This document shows, in pieces, positions 8,575-17,095 of a DNA stretch of 64,000 nt. Location of the stretch: the IMG/VR virus record IMGVR_UViG_3300036770_001423, positions 1-64,000 of that record, one strand, 5' to 3'. Numbering within the stretch: position 1 is the stretch's first letter; each line of letters begins with the position of its first letter. The position numbers and the translations under genes are program-made. The notes under the pieces were generated by a model. That model had not been told where the DNA came from, made no database searches, and saw only the letters and a program-made list of their open reading frames with translations. The stretch comes from a virus.

Positions 8575-9043
8575 ACGGAATCTCTCCGTTAGTGAGATAA
8601 TAGCGAATCACATCACCGCGTTCCATTTGTTCAGCATGACGCTTAGCACGATTAGGAGTTTGCTTAGCCCATTTACTATTGAGCATTTCTTTAGCCGCCA
8701 AGCTAAAGTCACCATTGCTTAGAGCCATCCACATCTTTTGAAATTGAGATACACCGGTAAGGCCAAGTTGATATGCTAATGATACAAGGATTGCTTGTCT
8801 AGCCTGATTGCATTTGTTCCATGCTTGAGGGAATCTGCTCATTAGAGCGTATGATAATTCTCGTACTTTTTCTCTAACAAATACAATCTCTTTTTCTTTT
8901 GTAGTAATTTCGTTTGTTAAAGGATCACCTTTCCTACCAACTGTTCTACCGTAACCGATGGTAGGAACACCTTCAGTACACATATAAACACGTTGACGAA
9001 AACCTTCTTCTATAGTGATTACGTTCTCTGCTGTCTTCGACAT
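8573..9043 (-). CDS. Endolysin, T4-type lysozyme (GH24), 156 aa
   Basis: Peptidoglycan muramidase. The N-terminal ITIEEGFRQRVYMCTEGVPT followed by IGYGRT fits the GH24 catalytic region, with the first E of EEGF as the acid, and residues RYYLTNGE close the C-terminus. Length is typical. The start chosen is the ATG of MSKTAEN at 9043. A GTG four codons upstream is possible. There is no signal peptide or anchor, so release should depend on a holin. It overlaps the membrane protein upstream. Confidence 0.88.
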   Translation of the reverse strand: MSKTAENVITIEEGFRQRVYMCTEGVPTIGYGRTVGRKGDPLTNEITTKEKEIVFVREKVRELSYALMSRFPQAWNKCNQARQAILVSLAYQLGLTGVSQFQKMWMALSNGDFSLAAKEMLNSKWAKQTPNRAKRHAEQMERGDVIRYYLTNGEIP

Positions 9044-9411
9044 GGTAATTTCCACTCACTCTTATATGTGAGAGCAAGCAGGTATAGCTGCATCATCACG
9101 ATTTGTATTGTATAAACATAAGGCGTAAGGACCGTTTGGTATGGAGAGGAAGCTTCAAAAGCCACCATACAAACATATAACAAGCAAATAATTGCGGCCC
9201 AGTTGAAATCTTTACGCTTGAAAGTAAGACACACCAGAGCAAGAATTAAATCCCTGATGATATGTCTTACATACACGTAGTCACTACCTGCTAACCAGAA
9301 CAAGTAATCGGAGAAAAACGCACATGCTGACACGAATATAACAATTTTAACCTCATCATCTTTAGTGAGTAAGATTATCAGTATCATCATAATTAGTGTC
9401 AGCAATGTCAT
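9019..9411 (-). CDS. Polytopic membrane protein of the lysis cluster, 130 aa
   Basis: Three to four membrane segments (LLTLIMMILIILLT, VIFVSACAFFSDYLFWLAG, AAIICLLYVCMVAF, VYTIQIVMMQLYLLALTY) and a basic C-terminus KLPCRRQQRT. It overlaps the endolysin start, so the two are translationally linked. This makes it a holin or antiholin candidate, together with 8232-8447. Confidence 0.65.
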   Translation of the reverse strand: MTLLTLIMMILIILLTKDDEVKIVIFVSACAFFSDYLFWLAGSDYVYVRHIIRDLILALVCLTFKRKDFNWAAIICLLYVCMVAFEASSPYQTVLTPYVYTIQIVMMQLYLLALTYKSEWKLPCRRQQRT

Positions 9412-9498
9412 TTAGTTCTCCTGATCTTCTGGTGGCGGAGGCGGCTTCTTAGGAAGTTCTTCTTCACTTGGCATAAAACAATATTTATCTTTAAGCAT
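9412..9498 (-). CDS. Proline-rich 28-aa peptide
   Basis: A short ORF starting MLKDKYCFMPSEEEL and containing a run of five prolines. AAGGAAG precedes the ATG, and it sits tightly between two lysis-cluster genes. The stop is two bases before the next ATG. It lacks a lipobox, so it is not an Rz1-type spanin. Function unknown. Confidence 0.45.
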   Translation of the reverse strand: MLKDKYCFMPSEEELPKKPPPPPEDQEN

Positions 9499-9527
9499 AC
9501 ACACTTCCTTTTTCGTTGTCAATAGAA

Positions 9528-9827
9528 TTATTTAGATTGAGTTCTTTCTTTCTGTAGAGCTGTCTGTACCGCCATCTCTTTTTGAATCTCTAAGACGGCG
9601 GCGAGAACGTGTTTTAAGTCTACTTTCAACTCCTTCTGTTCAGCTCTAATTGGTTCAATAATTTCTTGTACCATTTTCTTAGCTTCCTCAGAAGTGATAA
9701 ACTCTTTGTGGGCTGTCTCTAAATCTTTAATCTTACTATCTTGTTTGTTCCAAATATAGCCGACTAAAGCAACAGCTCCAGCCCACCCCCACTGTCCAAA
9801 CTTCACCATAAATACTTCAAAACTCAC
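9528..9827 (-). CDS. Membrane-anchored coiled-coil protein, 99 aa
   Basis: One N-terminal membrane segment (GWAGAVALVGYIW) is followed by a long charged helix (residues ~28-95). The topology resembles an inner-membrane spanin or tail-tube-like accessory. However, true Rz/Rz1 genes exist at 55.4-55.9 kb, so its role is open. The start is GTG at 9827, overlapping the previous gene by 11 bases, with GGAG upstream. Confidence 0.55.
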   Translation of the reverse strand: MSFEVFMVKFGQWGWAGAVALVGYIWNKQDSKIKDLETAHKEFITSEEAKKMVQEIIEPIRAEQKELKVDLKHVLAAVLEIQKEMAVQTALQKERTQSK

Positions 9828-10266
9828 CCTTAGCTCCTTTAATTACTGTTTTACCGAGATATAACCAAATCCCTTCAGGGGTGGCCTTGTAACATTTATC
9901 TAATCTGATACCCAAACATTCGGCAATGTATTCAGCACATTGATAACGCTTATCAACTGAGAGATTGAGTCGGAAAGCTAAGCCGAATACCCCGAAGTAG
10001 TCGTAACCACAACCAAGTAATGATTTAGCTGTTGTGTATACTCTGTCAGCATCAACAACAGTTACTTCGATAATTTCCCAATCACCTCTGTAACGTTTCT
10101 TGAATTCAGCAATAGGAGTTTTTACAACCCCTTTAAATGCTGCTGATTCATACACATAATCGCCAGCAACTAATCCAATGTGACTCCAGCGGCTATCAGT
10201 AACTGCTTTGATTGCGTAACTAAACGGGTTTTTTCCTTTACCGACAATCAATCTAACAGTTTGCAT
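9817..10266 (-). CDS. Permuted papain-like (YiiX/NlpC-P60 type) hydrolase, 149 aa
   Basis: The order histidine first (SRWSHIGLV, H29) and cysteine later (YQCAEYIAECLG, C110) is that of permuted NlpC/P60 enzymes such as the YaeF/YiiX group. These hydrolyse amide bonds in peptides or lipids. It may act on peptidoglycan or in DNA entry. It sits between virion genes and the lysis genes. Substrate is unknown. Confidence 0.65.
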   Translation of the reverse strand: MQTVRLIVGKGKNPFSYAIKAVTDSRWSHIGLVAGDYVYESAAFKGVVKTPIAEFKKRYRGDWEIIEVTVVDADRVYTTAKSLLGCGYDYFGVFGLAFRLNLSVDKRYQCAEYIAECLGIRLDKCYKATPEGIWLYLGKTVIKGAKGEF

Positions 10267-10270
10267 ATTA

Positions 10271-10666
10271 TTAACTCACTGTGAACGTACAAGTTGTTGG
10301 ATTGAACGTAATACCATATTTAACAATCCAAGAAAGCTGAGCCACAATTTCTTCGGGAAATACGGGGATAGTATTGCCTCCAAAACCTGTGTGAGCTTTT
10401 AACGCAGGAGTGGCATCCGTTAAGAATTTACGTACAAAAGCTTTAGAGTCTGCTTTCGCTACAATATCAGCGTCCATTACAGAATGAATCGTTTTCCATT
10501 TAGATGATTCGCCAGTATTGAATGACCCAGCGCCTTTGGCGTTTTCTGAAACCATAACAAATCTAACATACCCGTCCGCGACGTTGTTGTCTACACCAAC
10601 AGCACATTTAAAACCATTACAGTCAAAGATGTGGTCAATACCTTGTTGTGGGAGATTACCGATCAT
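10271..10666 (-). CDS. Hypothetical virion-block protein, 131 aa
   Basis: Not recognised. The N-terminus is IGNLPQQGIDHIFDCNGF. The first half looks beta-rich and the second half has a helical segment (FPEEIVAQLSWIV). AGAGGATAAATT precedes the ATG. It lies in the fibre/baseplate-to-lysis interval, so a tail-related role is possible. Confidence 0.55.
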   Translation of the reverse strand: MIGNLPQQGIDHIFDCNGFKCAVGVDNNVADGYVRFVMVSENAKGAGSFNTGESSKWKTIHSVMDADIVAKADSKAFVRKFLTDATPALKAHTGFGGNTIPVFPEEIVAQLSWIVKYGITFNPTTCTFTVS

Positions 10667-10669
10667 AAT

Positions 10670-10990
10670 TTATCCTCTGAATACTTCGTGTTCTTGAATT
10701 GGTGCTGTTAATATTTGATTCTTACGTTCATCAGTGAGTAGGTTGAATACTACCAATTTCTGTAAATCTTCCGCTAAGTCTGGACGAGACAGGTCAATAT
10801 ATGTTGCAGCACTCACTTTTTGTAAGTATCTGCGTAATAGAGCTGCTTCACGAGTGTTCCCTGTAGAAGCTAAGTCAATATCAACAGCTTCATCGTCAGT
10901 AAAGCGATTGAGAAAAGCTAATTGGGTGATTTTGGTATATTGTTGTAGGCTAACTAAAGTAGCCCCTTCCGGTATTTTAAATGAGTGCAT
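10670..10990 (-). CDS. Hypothetical virion-block protein, 106 aa
   Basis: Not recognised. A mostly helical, acidic protein (LQQYTKITQLAFLNRFT, DLAEDLQKLVVFNLLTDE). Two bases separate it from the preceding gene, so it is in the same operon. It could be a chaperone or fibre-linked protein; nothing in the sequence decides this. Confidence 0.55.
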   Translation of the reverse strand: MHSFKIPEGATLVSLQQYTKITQLAFLNRFTDDEAVDIDLASTGNTREAALLRRYLQKVSAATYIDLSRPDLAEDLQKLVVFNLLTDERKNQILTAPIQEHEVFRG

Positions 10991-10992
10991 GT

Positions 10993-11418
10993 TTAGTTAT
11001 CCAATGCTACGGCATTCATTATTAAAGTCCCTGTCCCGCCCGCCAAAGCTTTTCTCACATACAGAGTCATGCTTTGGTTACAAACCACAGGTGAACCGAT
11101 AGTAGTGAGACCGGCAGTACCAGCACAGGATATTACGGTAAAACTTTGAGGATTAAAAGCAGTGTATGTCCTGTTGATCACACTCTTACCGTCAATTGTA
11201 AGTTGTACAATTAAATCCCCCGGCGTAGTACCTAGTCCAGACAAGTTGATATAGGATATTGCGTATTTACCTGAAAGAGATATTACATTTACTCCAGTGA
11301 CTATATCCAATCCAGTAACTGTTACGCCACCTAACGAGCCGCTGTCATTAAACGGCTGCGCGGCGGCGGGAGAAATCAATCCACCATTACCGGAAGCTTT
11401 CTTTAAACTAATAGGCAT
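10993..11418 (-). CDS. Putative tail-tip/fibre-associated protein, 141 aa
   Basis: Small, glycine- and serine-rich all-beta protein (GGVTVTGLDIVTGVNVISLS, LYVRKALAGGTGTLI), as in phage fibre accessory or decoration proteins. GGGAGGT precedes the ATG. It is the third of a row of short genes behind the tail fibre. Function is inferred from context. Confidence 0.5.
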   Translation of the reverse strand: MPISLKKASGNGGLISPAAAQPFNDSGSLGGVTVTGLDIVTGVNVISLSGKYAISYINLSGLGTTPGDLIVQLTIDGKSVINRTYTAFNPQSFTVISCAGTAGLTTIGSPVVCNQSMTLYVRKALAGGTGTLIMNAVALDN

Positions 11419-11724
11419 TTATACCTCCCATTCTACCCCATTAAATACAAAAATAATTTCAGCTTCAATATCAAAGAAAACACTAGAGTCCGTCCCCAGA
11501 CTTGTTTTAATTGACACAGTACTGCCAAAACGTTGAACTGTAGGAACAACACCTAATTTCTTTGTGAATGTTACCTTATCACCAACAGACAATGTTGCTG
11601 TGTCTGGTAACGTAATTGTTGAAGCTGTTGTGATATGATATGTCCAACCAGCAACAGTATTTGAGTTAGCGGATAATACTTTATATTTATCTCTAACTAA
11701 TGAAGCCTTACCTTGACCAGCCAT
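11419..11724 (-). CDS. Single-domain fibre-like protein, 101 aa
   Basis: A stand-alone version of the C-terminal domain of the neighbouring fibre (11724-12536). Both share the pattern TLP....L..G.KV......V.TVQ, and end in FVF.G..WE (FVFNGVEWEV here, FTWTGAVWECNF there). Its start overlaps the fibre's stop (TAATG). This looks like a domain duplication that left a free copy, possibly for the fibre tip or trimerisation. Confidence 0.55.
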   Translation of the reverse strand: MAGQGKASLVRDKYKVLSANSNTVAGWTYHITTASTITLPDTATLSVGDKVTFTKKLGVVPTVQRFGSTVSIKTSLGTDSSVFFDIEAEIIFVFNGVEWEV

Positions 11725-12536
11725 TAGAAATTACACTCCCATACAGCCCCTGTCCATGTAAATACAAAACGGGAATTTGTGTCTAATACAAAAGAATCAT
11801 AATCCGCCACATCAACGGCATTATTACCCACTCTAATTTGTTCCGTAGAAATGTTATTACACTGAACTGTTACTACATTACCGGATGCTTTGTATACTTC
11901 TACTTTACTACCGGCAGCTAAGCCAGAAGTGGAAGGTAATGTCTGAGTAGTGTTACTGGTAACAATATTATTCTCACCAACAATCAATGCGCCAGAAGTA
12001 GATAATACTTTAGCAAGACTAAACATCTGCTGAACAGTTCTGCCACCAGTTGTATCAATAGATGACGCTGGGTGAGCGTTAGGCTCAGTACGGAAGGTTA
12101 ACCCTCTGTGGTCAAATGCAGGAGCATCAGAATTGATTACAGTTGTCATTGTAGTGTTATCAAGTTTCACCCTGATAGTACCTACATATGTAAAACCATA
12201 TTCTGTTGTTGGTGTTTGAATTACTTGGTTATTGATTGTACCATAAGCAATCAAAGCACCAGTATTATCATAGATACCCACTTCACGTAATGTTACACCA
12301 CCAAACGTTCTTGGGATATATCCACTTACTGCAATCACTGTGGGGTCTGCGGTATCTTTAATTGGATTAGAGCAATTAACTCTAATCACTTCATTCACCA
12401 GAGATGTTCTGGTAGGGTCAACGGTAGGTAGAGAACCACTACCGTCACCAAATGCCATACTTAAAAGAGTAACAGGTGCCATCGGAGTGGCTACTAATAG
12501 TTTACTTCTTCCAGTATTTGTTAAAATTGTAGCCAT
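11724..12536 (-). CDS. Tail fibre (tail-collar fibre N-terminus), 270 aa
   Basis: Residues 1-150 match the P2 gpH-type/DUF3751 tail-collar fibre N-terminus: MATILTNTGR, FGDGSG, and RTFGGVTLREVGIYD.TGALIA. This part attaches to the baseplate. The C-terminal ~90 residues form a small beta domain duplicated in the next gene. It is short for a fibre, so it may be an adapter rather than the full receptor-binding protein. Confidence 0.75.
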   Translation of the reverse strand: MATILTNTGRSKLLVATPMAPVTLLSMAFGDGSGSLPTVDPTRTSLVNEVIRVNCSNPIKDTADPTVIAVSGYIPRTFGGVTLREVGIYDNTGALIAYGTINNQVIQTPTTEYGFTYVGTIRVKLDNTTMTTVINSDAPAFDHRGLTFRTEPNAHPASSIDTTGGRTVQQMFSLAKVLSTSGALIVGENNIVTSNTTQTLPSTSGLAAGSKVEVYKASGNVVTVQCNNISTEQIRVGNNAVDVADYDSFVLDTNSRFVFTWTGAVWECNF

Positions 12537-12557
12537 ATACCTATTCCAGTGATAATC

Positions 12558-14426
12558 TTATGTACCTGTTAATGTTCGCTGCTCTGCCCAGTCAGTACTT
12601 GCAACGTGATTTACGCCGTCTGTCAGTCTTACCCAACCAGTTACCACATACTGACTACCCGAAGTACCCGCAATGGCTGGCGTTGAATTGTTTACTCTGT
12701 CGCCTGCATGATAACGACCAGTAGATGGCTTGGCCGTTCCCATCTCATTCCGCCAAAAAGATGACGTTGCATTTCCTTTAAAATACGGCGTGGTGATATT
12801 GCTGAATGTGTTGTCGCGTCCGATATTGTTTCCGCCACCTGAAGCAGTGTATTCGTATATGCCGTTTTGCGCGTAACTAGACGACGACTGTTTGAACTTA
12901 TTGTTCTTAAACTCATTACCTGATGACGCACCACTTATACCAACAACTAAATATGACGCACCTAACTTACCACAATCGATAAACTCGTTTTGTTCAACCT
13001 TACAATCTATACAATCAATTAGTCGTATTGCCTGCTGCTCTAAAGATTGAAATTTATTATCTGTAACCGACATACCTATACAATTGTTCAAGCGCAAAGC
13101 AATCGTACCTGTCGCATCGCCAAAACCAACTTTATTTATCCAGTTACCAGAAATAATAAACCCTTCTGAACTATTCAGATCAGCTAGTACCCCCGTGTTG
13201 TACAGCGGCCAAGGTGTCACATGATTGGCTCTGATTGAACATTGATAAACGTTTCGCGATCCTGTACTAAACGATTGTGAAAATACTCCCGCTGTCATTC
13301 CGCAAAACTCATTACCTACAATTTCTACGTGGCGAACCTCCTGAGAACCAGATGAAGCATAATCCCCTGAGAGTCTTATTGCGTAAATAAGTCCAGTAGC
13401 TTCTTCTCTGGTGAATACGTTGTTCAATATTGCTGTGTTCCCAGAAAAATACCCGCAATCAACAGCAGCTACCCCTCCGTCTGTGGGGAAAAAATCATTG
13501 TGTTGAATAAGACTGTCCCCGCCGCGCTCAATAAAAATTCCACACGGGCCTTTAAAAACATTGTATAGATATTGAGCTACGCCATAGCCAAAATTATGTA
13601 TCCCCACACCGGTGTACCGCCAGAACCTACAACGTTCGACGTGCATGTGCATTGAGTAATTCAGATAAAGACAATCCTGTGCGAAACCTCCGCCATCAAA
13701 TGAAACACCTTCCACTTTTGAATAGAATGGTGCTATATCACTGTCTGAGCTATCGAAAACGTATGTGACCATTGCCGCCATTGCCGCACCAGCTTTTATA
13801 GTCGCCATCCCATTTGAAACGATGCTAACAGGGTTCGATTTTGCGAAATGTATATCGCTACCAGTCAGTGTGGTAGGTAAATCTGATGCACACTTAACAG
13901 TAACAGGGGTATTGATCAGATAAGTTGCACCGTCGGATAACAGCAGGTTACCACCAGTCAGTGATACCGCGTTCGCTGATGCCTGCACCGCTGGCTGGTC
14001 ATTTGCGATCCCGTCGCCAATCGCCCCCGCCATCTCCGGTGTTATGATCGTACCATCAAGCAGAACGAAAACGCCGGAGCCGGTTCCTGTCCAACCAAGC
14101 AACGCGGACAAGCCAGCTTGCGAGCCGCTCCACGCCACAATAGATTCAGGCGAGATGTGTGTAACGCCATTGTGCAACGCTTTAGACAAGTCGGTTCGGT
14201 AAATTAGTTGCCTGCCGCCTTTAGGCCGTGATGCCAGCGCGGCCCATCCGTCATAGTGAGAGGTCACATTATAAACAGTATCCGTTTGAGCATTTGCTGC
14301 CGTAGGCAGTGCTTTCAAATGCGATACGTGTGTATCAATTAAATTGTTAACTGAGGCCGCTAATTGCGGCCCAGAAGTATTTAATGGATCACCCACCACA
14401 CCAGCGTATAATTTTGTAATACTCAT
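12558..14426 (-). CDS. Tailspike, beta-helix, with shared N-terminal adapter, 622 aa
   Basis: Residues ~1-145 (SITKLYAGVVGDP, THVSHLKALP, ALHNGV) are an attachment domain clearly related to that of the plus-strand tailspike at 42174-44225. From GAIGDGIANDQPAVQ onwards it becomes a pectate-lyase-3-type right-handed beta-helix, with many short turn-strand repeats (GNEFCGMTAG, DNKFQSLEQQAIRL, QNEFIDCG). Such spikes bind and often cleave surface polysaccharide. AGAGGAAAGAA precedes the ATG. Confidence 0.82.
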   Translation of the reverse strand: MSITKLYAGVVGDPLNTSGPQLAASVNNLIDTHVSHLKALPTAANAQTDTVYNVTSHYDGWAALASRPKGGRQLIYRTDLSKALHNGVTHISPESIVAWSGSQAGLSALLGWTGTGSGVFVLLDGTIITPEMAGAIGDGIANDQPAVQASANAVSLTGGNLLLSDGATYLINTPVTVKCASDLPTTLTGSDIHFAKSNPVSIVSNGMATIKAGAAMAAMVTYVFDSSDSDIAPFYSKVEGVSFDGGGFAQDCLYLNYSMHMHVERCRFWRYTGVGIHNFGYGVAQYLYNVFKGPCGIFIERGGDSLIQHNDFFPTDGGVAAVDCGYFSGNTAILNNVFTREEATGLIYAIRLSGDYASSGSQEVRHVEIVGNEFCGMTAGVFSQSFSTGSRNVYQCSIRANHVTPWPLYNTGVLADLNSSEGFIISGNWINKVGFGDATGTIALRLNNCIGMSVTDNKFQSLEQQAIRLIDCIDCKVEQNEFIDCGKLGASYLVVGISGASSGNEFKNNKFKQSSSSYAQNGIYEYTASGGGNNIGRDNTFSNITTPYFKGNATSSFWRNEMGTAKPSTGRYHAGDRVNNSTPAIAGTSGSQYVVTGWVRLTDGVNHVASTDWAEQRTLTGT

Positions 14427-14438
14427 TTCTTTCCTCTG

Positions 14439-15056
14439 TTATGGTTGGTACAATACTGTTTCTTCTGACAACTGCCCTGTCGAAACTAAATACCCACCAA
14501 CTATTAAATCTGTATAAACAGGGTTGCTCTCAAACATCACTTGCTGTGTGTATGCTGCACCTGTGTAAGATTGTGCGGTATCAATTTCCATTGTATTACC
14601 AAACACTAAATCTACAGCAGCAGGTACTGTTTTACGGATAGTTGTTGCCTTGGAAACATACTCTGCCCCAAGAATCTCTAACACAACAGCAGCAGGGTAT
14701 TGCTCAGAGTATTTAATTGTTGTTGCACCAGTGATTTGTTTAGCAGCAGCAATAACTTCTTCTGGTGTACCCGATGAATTGTTTATAAATACTTTAGTAA
14801 GAATAGCACTTCTATATTCTTCATCAGTTCTACTTTGACGAGCTTCCTGAACTTCCTTCCCAATAATATCTAAAGCGTAGCCATACGCTGTATCAATACC
14901 GAGAGATTCAAGCAGAGTGAAGTATTCATTCTCCACTTCCTGAATCTGTGTGTGGAATATCTCAACTACTTTCTGAATGTTAGGGCTATTTCTAAATTGA
15001 TAGAGGAGCAAAGCTTTCGCTTGCTCCACATGATTTGTTATCTTAACTGGGTACAC
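14439..15056 (-). CDS. Baseplate protein, DUF2612-like (P2 gpI role), 205 aa
   Basis: The pattern LLYQFRNSPN, EVENEYFTLLES, and LDIIGKEVQEARQSRTDEEY is that of DUF2612 proteins, found just after baseplate J in contractile phages. They link the baseplate wedge to fibres. The start is GTG at 15056 (no ATG fits), with GGGGTAAG upstream. It is directly behind the baseplate J gene. Confidence 0.8.
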   Translation of the reverse strand: MYPVKITNHVEQAKALLLYQFRNSPNIQKVVEIFHTQIQEVENEYFTLLESLGIDTAYGYALDIIGKEVQEARQSRTDEEYRSAILTKVFINNSSGTPEEVIAAAKQITGATTIKYSEQYPAAVVLEILGAEYVSKATTIRKTVPAAVDLVFGNTMEIDTAQSYTGAAYTQQVMFESNPVYTDLIVGGYLVSTGQLSEETVLYQP

Positions 15057-15061
15057 AGTGC

Positions 15062-16477
15062 TTACCCCGCAACAACAGTGATTCTACTAATGTCAAATAC
15101 GGCCTCATCCTTTCTACCAATAGTGGTAATTCCGCTAGACAATACAGGGGTATCGGTAGGGGCTAATGTCTTGCCAGCAGTGACAGCGAGATTGCTGATA
15201 CCACTCACTTTAGAGTAGATGGCACCCATGATACGCTGAGGAATTACATCTTCATTCAAACCTAATGAATCACCGTAAGCTTTCACAGCGTTAGCAATTT
15301 GTACAGCGCCATCTGACGGGAATAATTCTTCGCTGTATAATTGATATTCCACACGAACATGAATATACTGATCAACAGGGCGAGAATAGAAGATTGTTTG
15401 TGTTTGGTTCTGCGAGTCAACAATGTTTGTGGAGGTATTACCAAAAGGTTCGATACCCGCAGGTTTGGTATTCCACACTGTAGTAGCTACCGCTAAATCA
15501 CTACCACCTTTAACAGTACATTCAATACTCTTAGCTGGTAAGCCATTTGAGTTTGTTGTGTTCGTCCAGTTTTCTTCTACTACTGCACTGACTACACCTT
15601 CAGTAGAGGACAGTGCTGCAAAGATAGCATTTACTGTAGCCTTACCTTGACCACCAACAGAGCCGTAGAAACGACTACGAAGTTCAGCATCGGTTTCTTC
15701 GGCCCTACCTGTAACCCACTTCTGGCTATTTGTCACGGTGATAGAAGGTGCTGTGTTGACCAGATAATTCAGAGTGTTGGCTTCATAATCTTCGGTATTA
15801 GCAATTAACGCTTCAGAAGCAACAGAGTTTGTTACATTGAAGATAGCCAAGTTCGTTGACACTGACACAGAAAAATCTGATTGACTTGTTAATTGTAGTC
15901 GGTTAGAATTATTACTAACGACAATGTTGGTCAGTGAAGATAATGCTGTTTGGAACAAAGAAATGATTTCAGCTGCTGTTGCTGTAGCGTCGGAGATGAC
16001 AGAGTAAACTACGCCATTGACGGATAAAGAATATGTGAAGTTATTAGCCACTGTGATGTTGATGTTCACAGCTTTAAGTGCAGCACTGTTCAATGTCAGT
16101 TGAGTTAATGTCTGAACAACATTACCGGCTAAATCTTTTACTTGTGTACCTGAGTTAATGTTAGCACCTAACGTGCCAGTGAACTCTAATGTACCATAAG
16201 CTTTCACAGCTTGTAAGCGAGTCATTCTTGCTCTGCGAACAATACGCTCTAATGCAACACCTGTAGCTGTATCAGGATCACCAGCACTCCATTGTGCTGC
16301 GGCTAACTCATAAAGCTCTGATACTTTCAAGCACCAGATTCTATTTAAAATACCAATGAGTGAGTCATCACTCATGTCAAAATTAGGATTACCTGTTGCT
16401 GTAATGAAATCACTTTGCACTTCTGCTATGATGTCTTGATAACGCTTCAGGTCATACCCAGTTGTTGTAATTGACAA
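15062..16477 (-). CDS. Baseplate J-like wedge protein, 471 aa
   Basis: Matches the gpJ/gp47 baseplate wedge family: DLKRYQDIIAEVQSDF near the start, GVALERIVRRARMTRL, and the WVTGRAEETDAELRSRF segment typical of Baseplate_J. It forms the wedge ring that triggers sheath contraction. The start is TTG at 16477 preceded by GAGGATAAG. The length is normal. Confidence 0.88.
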   Translation of the reverse strand: MSITTTGYDLKRYQDIIAEVQSDFITATGNPNFDMSDDSLIGILNRIWCLKVSELYELAAAQWSAGDPDTATGVALERIVRRARMTRLQAVKAYGTLEFTGTLGANINSGTQVKDLAGNVVQTLTQLTLNSAALKAVNINITVANNFTYSLSVNGVVYSVISDATATAAEIISLFQTALSSLTNIVVSNNSNRLQLTSQSDFSVSVSTNLAIFNVTNSVASEALIANTEDYEANTLNYLVNTAPSITVTNSQKWVTGRAEETDAELRSRFYGSVGGQGKATVNAIFAALSSTEGVVSAVVEENWTNTTNSNGLPAKSIECTVKGGSDLAVATTVWNTKPAGIEPFGNTSTNIVDSQNQTQTIFYSRPVDQYIHVRVEYQLYSEELFPSDGAVQIANAVKAYGDSLGLNEDVIPQRIMGAIYSKVSGISNLAVTAGKTLAPTDTPVLSSGITTIGRKDEAVFDISRITVVAG

Positions 16478-16487
16478 TTTCTTATCC

Positions 16488-16847
16488 TCACAGTAATTCT
16501 ATTGGCTGGATATTGAATTGGAATGTAACACCCTCGTCTGTGGTTGCTACAAAAGAAGCTGTATATACACCAGTGCTATCCAGAATAGATTCATAAGCAT
16601 CAAGTGTCAGGACACCAACAGTGTCTGTGATTTCATCAATGAATATTGTATCAACTACTTCTTTCTGTGTCTTACCCAGAACAGTTCCGAAGTAATCAAT
16701 ACCAAGTGTTGTATCTTTGAAGTATTCACCACGATAACGCAATAGACGGATCTTAATCTTCTGAGCAATGCTTTGTGCATTATCAGTTGTTAATACAAAG
16801 TCATTCCAGTCTATATCGTGTGCTGATGTTAATTTAATGTCTGCCAT
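16488..16847 (-). CDS. Baseplate wedge protein, gp25/W-like, 119 aa
   Basis: The size, position before baseplate J, and the motif QKIKIRLLRYRGEYFKDTTLG are those of gp25/gpW-type or DUF2634 wedge proteins. These connect sheath and wedge. AAGGG precedes the ATG. Good confidence on role, less on the exact subfamily. Confidence 0.78.
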   Translation of the reverse strand: MADIKLTSAHDIDWNDFVLTTDNAQSIAQKIKIRLLRYRGEYFKDTTLGIDYFGTVLGKTQKEVVDTIFIDEITDTVGVLTLDAYESILDSTGVYTASFVATTDEGVTFQFNIQPIELL

Positions 16848-16856
16848 TATAGACCC

Positions 16857-17048
16857 TTAGATGATGGGCCATTGCCCTGCTGAGCTACCAGAACCTACTA
16901 CAGTCTTGGCATTATCTTTGATGTGATTAACAATAGCTGCGGCTAAAGCGTCAATGACGGAATCATTTGTGATTTCCCCATTATCAATATCAATAGCATT
17001 TACCGCGGATTTGATTGCAGCAGCAAGAGATGAAGCACTCATTGCCAT
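16857..17048 (-). CDS. Small baseplate-cluster protein, 63 aa
   Basis: Alanine-rich helix (SSLAAAIKSAVNAI) followed by a second helix (SVIDALAAAIVNHIKDN) and a glycine-serine tail. It lies between the spike and the wedge genes, with a GGAG site and its own sigma-70-type promoter at 17064-17092. Not assigned to a family; probably a structural accessory. Confidence 0.6.
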   Translation of the reverse strand: MAMSASSLAAAIKSAVNAIDIDNGEITNDSVIDALAAAIVNHIKDNAKTVVGSGSSAGQWPII

Positions 17049-17063
17049 TCTAATTCTCCTAAT

Positions 17064-17092
17064 ATATTAAAGCCATTGGCTTATTTTGTCAA
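17064..17092 (-). promoter_or_regulatory. Sigma-70-type promoter inside the baseplate operon
   Basis: On the minus strand TTGACA (17092-17087), a 17-bp spacer and TAATAT (17069-17064) form a near-consensus promoter, 15 bases upstream of the 63-aa gene. A strong internal promoter in a late operon is unexpected. Confidence 0.65.
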
Positions 17093-17095
17093 CAG

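Noticed and set aside
9528-9827. The 99-aa coiled-coil protein as the inner spanin
   Set aside because: A proper Rz/Rz1 pair exists at 55.4-55.9 kb and no lipoprotein accompanies this gene, so it was left as an unassigned membrane protein.
12692-12934. Long opposite or shifted frames inside large genes (for example inside both tailspikes, the 5.9-8.2 kb spike, nrdA and the capsid gene)
   Set aside because: They lie wholly within well-supported genes, lack ribosome-binding sites, and their products are low-complexity shadows.
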